Assembly: GCA_028023455.1 (NCBI GenBank)
Contig: JAQFVV010006429.1
Location: 1-64,000 of the forward strand
Reading direction: 5' to 3'
DNA: 64,000 nt
From: Epiperipatus broadwayi
Taxonomy: Eukaryota > Onychophora > Udeonychophora > Euonychophora > Peripatidae
Shown: piece by piece, positions 35,576 to 49,451 of the stretch
Numbering within the stretch: the first letter of the stretch is position 1
Layout: every line of letters starts with the position of its first letter
Made by a program: the position numbers and the translations under genes
The notes under the pieces: generated by a model
The model's database searches: none
The model's input: the letters and a program-made list of their open reading frames with translations, nothing else
Told to the model about the DNA's origin: nothing

Positions 35576-37701
35576 TATTAGTTCTAGATATAGGTGGTGG
35601 ATATAGATTCTGGAGACATTTGAAATATCAAACACAAGGTATGCATATAAATTCATAATAACAAATCTTTATTACAATAATGAAAAAAAAACACATCTGT
35701 AATATTACTACACTAAAATATTATATGAAATTTACTAAGTAATAATAATAATGATACATAATACATATTTAAATTAGCTAAATAATGATAATAATGATAC
35801 ACAATCCATATTTAAATTAACTAAATTTCTTTAGAACTTAATCATTGTCTTGACCCATCTTTAATTGAATGTTAATATGCTTATGCACAGAATCATAATC
35901 AGAATTCCGCATTTACGTATAATATGAAATTCTCATAACTTGCATAGAACCTATAAATTTCTGGCCCACCTTTCATTACAACAATTACAAATTGAACTAT
36001 TCCAGCAATCAATAACATCTTTATAATAATTCTCAATTTAATTATTCCACCAAACAATAATCTTTTTATCTTTCCTATGAAAAGATGATGTGATATGTAA
36101 AATCACTAATCAGTCCAGCAAATGGGTTTAACTATAAAAACCATAATTTTACATCCATGCATGCCAAATATCCACCACTTTTCACTTTAGGCACTGTATA
36201 TATTTTGATAGGCCAGGATCTTGCACCAGCTTAATGATGTTCACTTTTATTATCATTCACAAAATCCAACTACAGATCAGTCAGCTTATAAATTAACATT
36301 TTTGTCATTCCCCACATCAACATACACACCTTACTGAAACCCTAATCCTGTCAAAGCAATTTTTATCCTGCCTTGGAAAACCCTCTATATATTTTATAGC
36401 ACTATGCAGCACTTCATAATGCACACATCAGTGTCTCAGTAAGAGAAATAAAAAAAAATAACAACTTCAAATGTCTGCATTGGACAGAGAAGTCTTCTCT
36501 GAGACTAGAATCATGTGAGGAGCAATAGCCTCTACACATTTACTCTATATAGGTGTGCATAACATTTTCACCACTTTATTAATAACTCTATCAATAATTC
36601 CCTACTCAAATAAAAACAAATGGGGCCAGAACTGGTCCTTGATCTACTGCAATAGTCAATATATTATGAGATAGTTATTTCATATCTATGAGGTGATAAG
36701 ATAAATATACCTTAGTAATAATAAGCACATATAGTTTTATATATACACACATATATGGCAATTACAATATTAATAAAAATGTCAAAGTCTGACCAGATCA
36801 CAAATCAAAACCATGAACTATCTTAATTTTAAAAGTCAAGCACACAACAACATCCCTCCAATCTTTATATTAAAACAGATGGAATCAACATATTATACCA
36901 CAGCAAAGACTATTCACATGATCATCCAATCACTCTTCATACTTCTAATATCAAACAGATAATTTTGATAATAAAAAATATTTTCTATCTCTTTCATTTT
37001 TTTTACAAATACTTAAGGATTTATACTTCATTATTACACATTAACAAATTTTTTAATTCTTTGTTTTAACTTCAATGGGTCTTTATGGGTTAAAATCATA
37101 TCCCCCCAAGTGGCAAACAAGGATAATGTGACTTGTTAATATATTTTGGTAATACATTATTCAGTTGAAAGAAAATATAAAAGTTATTTTAAAAGAAGAG
37201 AGGGAGGAAACAGGTAGTGGAGTTTTTCTTTTGTTTTATATTGTTTTGTTAGGTAAAAAAATGGTGGAAATAAACTGTCATAACTATATAGAACAATAAT
37301 GCAAGTTATTTTTGCTATATCTATTTCACAGGTGATGATGTAATATTCAAACAGCAATCAAAAGTGATGTTGGGAGAGGGAAGAGGGGAAGGCAGGATCT
37401 GTCTATTTAAGGAATAAAATAAAATATATGATAAAAATTAATAGTATTAAAGAATTTTAAAAAAATAAAAATGGGATATCTGTAATTTTTGATTATCACC
37501 ATTTTACTGTGTATTTTTTTTCTTTCTGATGAAAACCAGTCCTTTGGTTGAAATATAATATTATTTATTGGATTTATAAGTCTTTTTTTGTTTATATATA
37601 TATATACAGTTTGTTTTGGACTCATTCAATATATATACATAACAGTCAAAGCCAAATAAAATTGAGTGTTGTTCAGCAATTCCATATATATATATATATA
37701 T
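35576..37701. other. Sequence without a gene
   Basis: 36100-36650 is somewhat less AT-rich. The open frames at 37407-37748 are partly TA-array artefacts. A TA array at about 37685-37701 ends where the next repeat begins. Confidence 0.55.
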
Positions 37702-40700
37702 TGTACCCTCACTTCCAGGAAATATGTAATTATAATCACTTGATTTAGCTCAGATAAATAACTATGTTCATCTAAAATGTATCTAAATTAGCAATAACTA
37801 TATTTTTTAATAATATCCATTATCAAATTAGCTTAACAAATAAATAATAATATAGTTCTATTTTATAAAATTAAATAAATGAATATCTAATAAAATCATG
37901 AGACTATGAAGTGAGTTTACAAGTGGCAGAACAAATACATTAATTTAATATCTCACAGGATATCACCTTGATGGCATAAAAATACTATCCCTATTCCTAT
38001 TACTTAAGTACCACATTTGTAGTATTGCTATGTCTTTAATCAAAATTAATTAAATACATAATTCTTATCAAATTAATCTGAATATCTTTATTAAAATTAA
38101 TTTAACTCAAATTATCTCAGGTTCTCTTAAAAATAATTCTAAATTAATTATAACTTTTGTAATCAAGTATGATAAGAGATTAAATATCATTCCTAACTAC
38201 AATTCAATAAGACTAATAATAACAAAATAATAAAACTAATCTTTAATCTATAATTTACTCTCCTATCTTTCTACTTATAATGTTGTTCCTGTATATCACA
38301 TAATAATAATATAAAATAACCTTCTCTTATTCACATGGCATCTTAAGTAAATATATATGATATTATAATCTGAGAATATGTGGCAATCATTATTAATATA
38401 ATTTAATGTAAATCCTTAGTAGTTATTCCATGACCATCATAATAAATAATAAATAAAACTTCTTAAATAGAACATATCAATAAAAAATATTATAACTTAT
38501 AAATAACAATTTTATTTGTGATGTGCAAATATTATGTCTTAATTATAATTATCTGTGATTATGTAATTGTGATGTGAAGAAATTGAATCAACACCAAGAC
38601 TTATAAACAAATTTAACAGTTTTATTAACAAACTTAACAATAAAATTATTTACATTATTTACAATCTGAAAGAATTTTATTTATTCACATGCATGTACTT
38701 TTCTAATATAAATTAAATAACTTAAAATATAGATTACGGAACATTCTTCTTAAAATATCTCTTATTTTTAAAATATTATTATATGATTTTTTGTTACAGT
38801 TGTTAAATTTCATTAATTCAATAGGTTTTAAAAAATATAAGGTAACACTTTTAATATGAACTTACTCTTGTTATTTAGCTTTTAAAAAATAATTTATTAT
38901 TCTGTATAGTCATTCTTTAATCAATAATTATGTGAACAACCTTGATTAATAGCATACCATCAAACTAAGCTGTTTACTAATTATTACTTTAAACTTCAAA
39001 TATAATGTATGTATTAGTGTCTTGTCGTAAAATTACTTTTATAAAACTTATGACTACTTACATTCATTAAACATGATTTAGTCTATTACCTTTACTTGTA
39101 AATAAAAATATGCATTATAAGTATGTCTTTGACAATTATTAATAATTAAATAATATCATTATAAATTTCCTTTTTATTATCAATTATTTATTTTATAAAA
39201 AATAAAAAAATAAATATTATTTTTAAATATGAGAAGTTTTATGATTCTTTCACTGATGAAATTATGTTCTTATAATTTTTTTACACTTATTTTTACTCTA
39301 AACAATATAACTTATCTTATCCACTTTAAGAACAATTCTGTATTTCCAAACTTATTTATTATTTCTGATTTTAAATGACCATCCTTTATGATGTAATCCA
39401 AGAAAATGTTAATAATAAGTAAACAAGTAGGTATATGGGATAAACTATAACTTTAACTTAATAACACCTTTAGCAACTAATCATCATGGTCACAGTGTAC
39501 AAGAACGGAGGTATGACTTATATGTCTAATAACATCTACTACCAAATATAATGTCCAGGCTATTTATTCAGCACTATGGCACATTAAAACATTAACACTT
39601 AGAAAATAAACACTGCCATGAATATACACAAGTTATAGGGCCATGTTACCTATACTTGCATAATCATCAATATAGTATACTCTTATTTCCATATAAATAA
39701 ACCTTACATACAATATTATCTTGGCCTCATGTCACTTAATACTAAGATATCATAAAAGATCTATCACTTTACATTGCTAAATTCATTCCCAAATTTCTAT
39801 AATAACAAATAAATTCATTTTTTTTTAAAATAACAGTCTAATTAACTAATAAGACAAGATTATTTCATTCTTTGGTAATTCTCAAACTTAAGCATAAACA
39901 ATCAGCATCAATGTCATATTTTTAATACTTTAAACTAAATAAATAAAATATCAAGATCAGTTATAATAGAATCATATACTTATATTTCCCTTATGTTTAA
40001 ATATCTTTATGATATCAATAAAATTATGCATATTCTTAAAATGACTAAACAAATGATAAACTATGTATAGGTATCATGTTTTATATACGCATCCATACAT
40101 CCACACAAAATAATAAAATACATTATTAAACCATCAATATTTTTCATTATTACCATAAGTAATTTATGTTGGCAATTACTTACTCGATATCTTCTGGATC
40201 ACGATCTAAATAAAACATTTTATTAGCTTTTATTCTGCTTTATTGCACTTTAAAATATATTTCATTTTTTTTCTTTATAATAAAATTTTAATTACTAGGT
40301 TAGTAATTAATTTAATGTTCTATGTTCCTACTCTATGTCTATACTGTGAATTAACATTAATATAAAATTTTTAGTGAAAAAAAAAAAAATTAAATTATAT
40401 TTACAACAGCTCCAATAAAATTTCTCACGATGAAATGCTCTTTTCTCGATCATAAGTTCATTACAGGAAGTGTCTTTTTCTCCTGGTAAAACATTAATAA
40501 TCACACTTTTGATGCCAATAATTATGCATGCTCCAATTCTCCATGTTGCAACATAAAATCCAAAATGACTGTTCAAGTTAAATACAGTAAGTTTGCTTTT
40601 ATTCCATAATATCCAAACTGATATAAGTAATATTTTTATCTCCAAAATTTAAAAATATTCAGGCATTCATTGCTATGTCAATATCTAATTTAAATACTTT

Positions 40701-42459
40701 TGATATTCTTTGTTAAGACAATTTTAAAATTCTTGTAACTTTTCCATATTTACTGAGGTTCAATGTCTTCTGATACAACCAATAAACTTCTCCCAGCATT
40801 TGCCAATAACTTAAATTATTTTCACAAATAAATTTCATAAAACTTTTTCTATGTCCAGCATACACTAATTATTAATTTTGAATATCTTTAAATATGACAT
40901 AAATCATATTTGCAAATGATCTTAATTTTTATCTTTTTTTAAAAAAAAAGTCCAGTTTTAAATTATGCTCAATATTTCTTCAGAAAAAAATATCTTAGCT
41001 TTCCAAAATAATTGTTTAGTCAAATTTAAAGGTTTTATTCTTTTTTAAAGCATTTCCCATTATATTTTAACTAAGTTTTTTTAATAAAAATTATTTATAT
41101 CATTTTACTTTCCATTTTTACTGAAATTCTTTATATTTTCTTCGTGAAGTTCTTTTTATGAAATTTAATTGTAAATTAACATGACTGATTAACTCAAGCA
41201 AAATTATATGCTTAATATGACAATAACAATAGAATATTTCCTTCAATCCCTTTACATTTAGTGATGACTTTTCCATGCTTAAGTTAATAATAAATTGGAT
41301 AAAGTAGATTGGCAAGTAAGTAACTACTTATTTTTTAGCCTCGCATTTCTATACCATGTCCTTATAATAATAAATTACTATACTTTTATAAAATTGAAGT
41401 TAAATAAAATTGACTACTATGCTACTATTTAATTTACCAAAATTCCAGAAATACTGAGGATGGTATAACAGTATATAATACAATAGTATAACAGATACTA
41501 GTTAATAGATAATAGTAATAAATAATAGTGACCTTGGAATTCCTGCACAGCTCATTGATACCTGTTTAAAATAAACATTTTCATTGGTCAATCTCAACAC
41601 TGCTTGCTTCACAATCCTGGGCATAGAACACCAGATTAATTTTAAAACTAATAATAATTTGTTAAATATTTCTTTTTATTATATTATTCAATTCTTAATT
41701 AATTTTCATATTTTATTTACACTTAATAAATACTTTAAAATAAAATTTAAAAATCACATTTCAAGATTTATTACCATTTCTACCTTTATTTTAAATCTAA
41801 TTTATTTATTTTCAACACAAAACATAAATCTAATTTCATCTATTATATTTATTTTTTAAAAACCTAATCTAATATTTATAACAGATAACATTATTTTATT
41901 TTCAAGCACAGGTGTGAATCTTACACATCACAGGATTTACAAAACTAAATGAGATGCTAATACTTTAAATGAAACTAAAGAAATAATTTAATTTATAAAA
42001 TATTACATAAAACAATATTATAGCACAATTTTAAAATAATTATTTTAATATTATAAAATCGAATATACACTTTACTCACTACATTATTACTTTTAATTAA
42101 TAGATTTTAAAGTATAATTATTAAATACAACTATTATTATTATTATTAAATAATCTATTCGTTTAACTTTAAAGCATTACTTTTAAAATTTACCTTAATC
42201 ATTTATTTATATGACTTATTAAATCATTATTCTCTATGGCCAATTCTCCAAACCATACAATCTTATAATGGTTTTTAGTTAACTGTTTTTTTACAAATAC
42301 CAACATAATATTACACATCAATTATTTTACTTGCCATAAATAAATTATTCAAAGATCATCAACACATAACATACGTCATCCCCTTGCTTAACTTTAAAAT
42401 TTAAAAATTTTCAGTAAATTGATGGAAATAATCCATTCTGACCTAAACAAAAGTGTACA
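37702..42459. mobile_element. 4.8-kb non-coding repeat with LTR-like ends, copy 2
   Basis: Starts TGTACCCTCACTTCCAGG right after a TA array and ends ACAAAAGTGTACA right before another. The ends TGTAC...GTACA are inverted, as in LTRs. Homology with 10686-15005 is patchy but co-linear along the length. The 105-codon minus frame at 40328-40645 and the 91-codon plus frame at 41584-41859 show no domain. Twelve bp of TA-rich sequence separate it from the LTR that begins at 42472. Confidence 0.6.
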
Positions 42460-42494
42460 ATATATATATATTGAAACTGAACCACCATACTTCC

Positions 42495-42500
42495 TTTATT
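42495..42500 (-). terminator. LTR polyadenylation signal (AATAAA on minus strand)
   Basis: TTTATT on the plus strand, 24 bp inside the LTR terminus. Conserved in the 5' LTR (51006-51011) and the solo fragment (22686-22691). Confidence 0.6.
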
Positions 42501-43315
42501 ACCTTGGTTGTAACAATTTCCGGATGATCATGTTGCAGGAAGGAACTATGGATTGGCATTCCCCAATGCAATTGTTACCCCCCCTACAACAATATTTCCT
42601 GATCATCAGAGGAGGTACAACCATAGAGACAGAAGGCATCTAGACATTTCTGTGTTTGGTTTTCCAAATGGCACCACTAGAGTTCCATCTCACTACAACC
42701 TGACTTACCTAGGTCTAGTTATGCCAGACATAGCTCAGGAGGCATGAGATTCTCATGAACAAGTTCACTGGATGATGAGTGATGCAATAACAAAAAATAG
42801 AATAAAACAACTGGATAACTAAAATTTATTTTAAGTAACAACAATTTTATTTAACAACAGGTTTAAGTAAATGTCCATCAAACAAAGTATTTCATTGACA
42901 GACCCTTGTATTCCTTCGGCCTACTTCCAATAACATTTTATATGACTTAAAAAATGTAATCTGTTGAGAGTATAATAAAGTTCTTCTTTCAATAGTTCTT
43001 TAACAGTTTACATTTTTAATTCTTTAGTTACCTCACAGAGAGGAGTGTGATATATTAAGACAACAGAGATAATAATGAAGACAACTGATAGCATTTAATT
43101 CAGAGTTCCACTTAATTCAACAAATATTTTATTTGCAGTCCATTGTGTATCTTGGTATACATCCAATAGTAGGGCAATATGAATTAAAGAATGTGAGTTT
43201 TTTAACAATTTATATTTTACATCTAATTCAGAGTTCCAGTTAATTTTAGTTAGTTAAAGCCTAATACATATATTTTATCCATGGTTCATTGGTTTGGTAT
43301 TCTTATTTCTCAACT

Positions 43316-43428
<113 letters not shown>

Positions 43429-43795
43429 AACGTTTATTTATATACGTTGCAAATATATTGGCATTTGGTAGAAGCTAAAAAATAAAAGTAAATTTAAATT
43501 TTTTTTGACTAATTTTTTTTTAAAAAAATAACGTACAATGAAAGTTAAATTATTCTTTCGGTTTTTTTTTATGTAATTAGAAATAAAAGTTAGAATTGGA
43601 GAGAACAAAAGACACAAATTACCATTCTAGATAAGAGAAAGTAAAAATATTTCAACTAATTAAAGATGGCAGAATTATGCTGAAAAAATAGAGACTTTGT
43701 AACATAAATTTTATAAAGACTATATAAGATTATCAACGGATATTTTGACAAACAAAAGATATGCACAGAAGTCGGAAAACTGGGCCTCTAGAGAG

Positions 43796-43804
43796 TATAA
43801 AAGG
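43796..43804 (+). promoter_or_regulatory. TATA box of the nested element 5' LTR
   Basis: TATAAAAGG, a consensus TATA box, 370 bp into the LTR, as expected for the U3/R border. TCAGTTTG follows 14 bp later and could be initiator-like although it is close. Confidence 0.6.
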
Positions 43805-44070
43805 CGAGATCAGTTTGAAGGACATCTTGTTCGTTGGTTTCTCTAGTTGGTCTTGGATAGCAATAATATATCCAAGATCGCTCTACGCTGAAGTAATTCG
43901 GCATGTCGGAGTGAACCGGAGCTTCTGAAGACATCATGCCTGAAGATGTATACCAGAAAAGCTTTCGTGACCAACTAGGAGAATGGACAACAGGATCAAA
44001 TAATAACCAAAAGGCCAAGCTCATTCTACCCAAAAAACTATGCATAGTTATCTACTACTGAATTCCCAAA

Positions 44071-44084
44071 ACTTACCGGTAAGT
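44071..44084. promoter_or_regulatory. Conserved palindrome ACTTACCGGTAAGT (possible splice donor)
   Basis: CCG|GTAAGT matches a metazoan 5' splice site on both strands. It is kept at 46193-46206 in the other LTR and at 58972-58985 in the strongly diverged LTR, so it is conserved while flanks are not. Confidence 0.4.
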
Positions 44085-44788
44085 TATACTTCATTACTCC
44101 TGATTGTGACCAAATTAAACGTTTTCAAACAATTTCTAAAAGTATGTTTAAACAATCCCGATAGAGACATTAATTTTCTTGTACAAGAGACATTCAATTT
44201 TTTTAAGGAAATTTCTAGAAGAAATTTAGATATGAACAGTAATTGTAAAATTGTTTTTTATTAATTGATTCACGTCTGAGTTGTGCTCTCTCTAAGTAAT
44301 TTATTTCACATATTTTTTTTAGTCTATTAGAATAAAATTATTTCCAATACCAATTTTCATTTGTGCGTTATTAATAATAGTTATTATTTTTTTATTATTA
44401 AATCTATTAGTAGTTTAATAAGATTTAAAAATGTGATTTACCTTTGCCAATATGTTTGAATAAGCCCAGGAATAATAATCTTAAAAAATTAATTCTCGTA
44501 ATGGTATGATGTAATACCGATTAGTTTAAAAGTTTTTTTTTTTTATTTGTGAGACATTATATGATGATTTCAGTGAATTCTTAGGAATTCTGGCACCCAG
44601 ATTAAATAAATTAAAAGCTGATTTCGTCAATAGCACAATTCTCAACAATTAATAGGCCGAGTTGATCAGGAAATATAGCTATGTTTTTAGAATAGAAATA
44701 TAACTTTCTTCTTTTTTGACATAGCTTGATCAACTCACACACAGTTTATATTAGCATGTAGAGGCCTAGCAAAATGAAAAATGTTATA

Positions 44789-44807
44789 ATGGTGACCCAA
44801 CTCGGGC
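44789..44807 (+). promoter_or_regulatory. Primer-binding-site-like sequence
   Basis: TGGTGACCCAACTCGGGC at the 3' edge of the 5' LTR. It starts TGG, as expected for complementarity to a tRNA 3' CCA end. The particular tRNA cannot be named without a search. Confidence 0.55.
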
Positions 44808-45544
44808 TTCGATTTAACAACTACAACCTGAGATGAGTTGTAATGATAAAGAACATTACAATGATGACTCAAAGAAACTCACAGACGGAAAATAAATTAT
44901 GATTTTTTTGAAAAAAGAAAAAAATTATAAAAAAAAAACTAACTAATTAAACCCTGATTATTAAAATATGAAAGAAGATATTTTTTTAATATGACTTCCA
45001 GAAAGAAAAAAAATATATGTATATTTTTTTATATATGTCTAAAAACACGATCGTGGCTGATGTAGACATAAGTCACAAGTATTTGACCGGGTAGGCGGTT
45101 ACTGAAGAGGGGAATAACATAGCCCCGAGTCCTTATCTGCAGTATATGAACATAAGACCATCTTTAAATACGTGTCAGACTATTTCTAGCAGAGATCCCA
45201 ATAAAGGGGAAGGCGGATCAAGTTGGACCAAGTTGCCACGAGCCTGTAAGACTCAGAACAATGAGCAACGCTGGTTTGTGCTTATAACTTGGGCTTCTTA
45301 TCGTTAATATTACACTAAAGCGGATAGGACACAGATGAATGTTGAAATATTTTCCATTCCCACCGTGTTAGACCTAAAAGTGGGCATTAAAGCCGAACGT
45401 CACTTGTGAATGAGTCTACACAATATATCAGCATGCTACTACAAAAAAAAAAAAAAAAAAAAACACGAATATGAATTTAAAAAACTTAAGAATAAAATTA
45501 GTGTAAACCCCTATTTTATTCTCATCTCCTGGCACTGGTGGTAT
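44791..45544 (+). other. Internal region of the nested element
   Basis: 754 bp with no gag or pol frame. The central part (45050-45410) is less AT-rich and contains CpGs. It ends with a run of about 20 A (45442-45461) and then CTGGCACTGGTGGTAT. Confidence 0.7.
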
Positions 45545-46908
45545 TGTAACGTTTATTTATATACATTGCAAATATATTGGCATTTGGTAGAAGCTAAAAA
45601 ATAAAAGTAAATTTAGATTTTTTTTTGATTAATTTTTTTTTTAAAAAATAACGTACAATGAAAGTTAAATTATTCTTTCGGGTTTTTTTTATGTAATTAG
45701 AAATAAAAGTTAGAATTGGAGAGAACAAAAGACACAAATTACCAATCTAGATAAGAGAAAGTAAAAATATTTCAACTAATTAAAGATGGCAGAATTATGC
45801 TGAAAAAAATAGAGACTTTGTAACATAAATTTTATAAAGAATATATAAGATTATCAACGGATATTTTGACAAACAAAAGATATGCACAGAAGTTGGAAAA
45901 CTGGGCCTCTAGAGAGTATAAAAGGCAGAGATCAGTTTGAAGGACATCTTGTTCGTTGGTTTCTCTAGTTGGTGATGGATAGCAATAATATATCCAAGAT
46001 CACTCTACGCTGAAGTTATTCGGCATGTCGGAATGAACCGGAGCTTCTGAAGACATCATGCCTGAAGATGTATACCAGAAAAGCTTTCATGACCAACTAG
46101 GAGAATGGACAACAGGATCAAATAATAACCAAAAGGCCGAGCTCATTCTACCCAAAAAACTATGCATAGTTATCTACTACTGAATTCCCAAAACTTACCG
46201 GTAAGTTATACTTCATTACTCCTGATTGTGACCAAATTAAACGTTTTCAAACAATTTCTAAAAGTATGTTTAAACAATCCCGATAGAGACATTAATTTTC
46301 TTGTACAAGAGACATTCAATTTTTTTAAGGAAATTTCTAGAAGAAATTTAGATATGAACAGTAATTGTAAAATTGTTTTTTATTAATTGATTCACATCTG
46401 AGTTGTGCTCTCTCTAAGTAATTTATTTCACATATTTTTTTAGTCTATTAGAATAAAATTATTTCCAATACCAATTTTCATTTGTGCGTTATTAATAATA
46501 GTTATTATTTTTTATTATTAAATCTATTAGTAGTTTAATAAGATTTAAAAATGTAATTTACCTTTGCCAATATGTTTGAATAAGCCCAGGAATAATAATC
46601 TTAAAAAATTAATTCTCGTAATGGTATGATGTAATACCGATTAGTTTAAAAGTTTTTTTTTTATTTGTGAGATGTTATATGATGATTTCAGTGAATTCTT
46701 AGGAATTCTGGTGCCCAGATTAAATAAATTAAAAGCTGATTTCGTCAATAGCACAATTCTCAACAATTAATAGGCCGAGTTGATCAGGAAATATAGCTAT
46801 GTTTTTAGAATAGAAATATAACTTTCTTCTTTTTTGACATAGCTTGATCAACTCACGCGCAGTTTATATTAGCATGTAGAGGCCTAGCAAAATGAAAAAC
46901 GTTATAAT
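45545..46908 (+). repeat. 3' LTR of the nested element
   Basis: Nearly identical to 43426-44790. TATAAAAGG at 45917-45925. Its last ~8 bp plus TA-rich flank are duplicated in tandem (30-bp period) at 46897-46955. Confidence 0.85.
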
Positions 46909-46955
46909 ATATATATATATAACATAAAACGTTATAATATATATATATATAACAT
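46897..46955 (+). repeat. 30-bp tandem duplication of the LTR end with its TA flank
   Basis: AAAACGTTATAATATATATA... appears twice with period 30, starting about 46897 and 46927. The same kind of 30-bp duplication, with the same CGTTATAAT core, occurs at 55872-55930. Confidence 0.8.
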
Positions 46956-48370
46956 ATTTTTTCTGTTGTTTTTAAAAAGATTTTATTAATCTGAAAACTC
47001 TGAAAAAAGTAATATAAACACAGAATTAAAACATTTTCTCAATCTTTCAACTTATTTAAAAACATAGTTCATTATATGCATATACAATTAATTTTTATTG
47101 ATGTACTATTTCATATTTAAATGTTTGAATTTGTTCACAATATAGTATAAATCTACTAAATACATTCATTTTGAATGTATACCTTCATTTTGAATGTATA
47201 CCTTCATTTTGATATTTTCTAATTTTATCTAAATTATAAACACATTATAATTTAATTAAATATAGATATGTGTAATATTCTTATACAATCAATAGGCAGG
47301 TAAGCATTTGTAATTTTATTTGGTTATTCTAATATCTATCACAAATATTGTTGTTTGGTCTACCACAGATGTATGTTTCCAGATATAAGTTGATCAGCAG
47401 TTTGATTTATAATTTATCAATAACAAATGTATTTTCATGTAGCTACATTTATTCATAATTTTAGTTTCATTTATAATAAACATATTTTCATATAGCTACA
47501 TTTATTCATAATTTTTTTTTAAAAAGGTGTTTTGTCTTGCCTTTTATAAACACACCATAGTATTGAATATTTTAAAAAATCATTACTTTCATTTTATTCA
47601 GTTTGTTCCCTTATATCCATGATGTGACTGCATTCAAAGTGGGCATTATATTTCAGGTGAATGGCATTATTTTCTTTCTATGATGTTTATCCAGGCAAAT
47701 CTTGGAGATACATGGTTTTTATGTAGGGAGAAAGCTGTTACTGTTTAGCCTTCCATCGTTATGTTTTCCTTAATAATGTTTTCCTTTTCCATCATTAACA
47801 GTGGTTCTTTAACTGCTCTTCAGATCTTTTTTAACAAAAAAAAGATTTCTTTTTTTTTTTAAATCTTTTTCAAAAAATCTTTCGAAAAAAATCTACTTTA
47901 AAAATATCTCTACAACATCTCTTTGAAAAACTCTCTGAAAAAATGCTGTGAACTTCCAACTCATCTATTTATATTCTCCTCCCTGGATTGATTAAGCAGC
48001 AGCTCCCATGTAACTGATTTGTTATACAGCTCTCATTTAAGCCAGAGTGCTTTTTTTTCTTTTTAAGCATTGGACACTCTACTATATGCGGGATAGATAA
48101 GAAATCATAAAGATAAGCCACGTTTCCAATTTATTAACACTGCCTCAAACTATTATTGCACTTTATACACAAATCATTCCAAAAATTAAAAATGTAATAT
48201 TTTTAATAAGTGCCAAGTTTTATTTATATCATAAACTAAAACTATAAAAGCAATAATGATTTTCTTTTAACTATCAACTTTTTGCTTGATTTATTTTTTA
48301 ATTTGATCAAATTATCTTTTTAAAGAGGGGGATCTTTTGAATATATATGTGGAACAGTATATCTGTTTTA

Positions 48371-48395
48371 TTATCCCCACCAAATTTTGGGATAC
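48371..48395 (-). promoter_or_regulatory. Polypurine-tract-like sequence of the large element
   Basis: On the minus strand GGTGGGGATAATA lies directly before the 3' LTR start. This is the position and composition expected for second-strand priming. Confidence 0.5.
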
Positions 48396-49451
48396 AGTTG
48401 CCTGGAAGTACGACTTTATCCCACATATTATACACATCATTTCTCCTTACTGCATATCTTCTGGTATAAGATGTGCTGATGAAATGGGTAAAATGAGATG
48501 GAAAAGTAAATTCATGAAATGTAGCCTCCATTGCCAGAATAAGTAGATGGGCAAGCAAAAAGTACTAGTACACACTGCCCCATGATGTCACAAGGAAATA
48601 TCTCATTTTTAAGCCTAACTCTCTTGTACATAGAGGGATCATCCAACTAAGAGTAGGATCCAGGAAAAATTTGGCACTGAGCCAGCCCTGCTCAGATTCT
48701 GTGAGTCTTAGGGGCTTATTTCTTTGGTCTATTCATGAGACCAAGGCCTATTCATGAGGCATATATATACACACTATCAGATTACTCTAGGAGCTCAACA
48801 TCCAGGTCTGGATAGTGCGTTGCATATACTTTGGAGCTTCATAACACAATGCATCCAAGCAGCCCTGCTCAATCATCTACCCACCCCAACATGAAAAACA
48901 CAAATTCATGCATCACTACATCCCACTCACAAACTTCTTGCATCAGCTATCTCTATTTTATTGTTCTGACTTATAACTACAGCCTGGCTTGGGAGACTGA
49001 TGATCATGATCAGTTCTCCTATAATCCTCTTCTGTATTATGAGGTGACACACTTCTGGATCATTTTTTTGGGAGTTTCTCATGCTCAAAATCACTGTGGT
49101 GGCTTGCTTCTTCACTTCCATGTTGTCTTTGCAGATCCTTGATACTATTTGATCTTTTAATTACACGGGTCTGGTAGAGACGATAAAAATCATCTGTGTT
49201 TTTCTCTTTGTTTCTCTTCAATGGTGGTACTTCATTTTTAGAAATAAATAAAGGTTTATTTTTGAATAGTTATTCTGCCATAGCAATTATTTTTTTACAT
49301 TTTTTTTTGGTTCTTTGTAAAAGTTTTTTCTTGCTTTTTTCACATCTATAAAAACTGAGTTTTCAGACTCTTTTTGGTTTCTTTTTCTGCATCAGCAAGT
49401 ATATTTTTCATAACTGTCTTTGTAACTTTTTTTTGTACTCAGTTTTTGATT
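48396..49451 (-). other. Internal region of the large element, 3' half
   Basis: No recognised domain on either strand. Frames at 48831-49142 (plus) and 48927-49121 (minus) overlap and are probably both spurious. Composition is less AT-rich around 48600-49140. Confidence 0.5.

Noticed and set aside
42553-42747. Plus-strand 64- and 74-codon frames near 42419-42747 as genes
   Set aside because: They lie inside the minus-strand LTR end and correspond to the antisense of LTR sequence; the related copies are not open.
43930-43985. CTGAAGATGTATACCAGAAAAGC in the nested LTR as a hammerhead-like motif
   Set aside because: Stem II would be two base pairs, and no stem III or cleavage triplet fits.
44040-44264. 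75-codon frame identical in the second LTR at 46162-46386
   Set aside because: Identity is expected from recent LTR duplication; no domain, and it is not preserved in the diverged LTR at 58252-59690.
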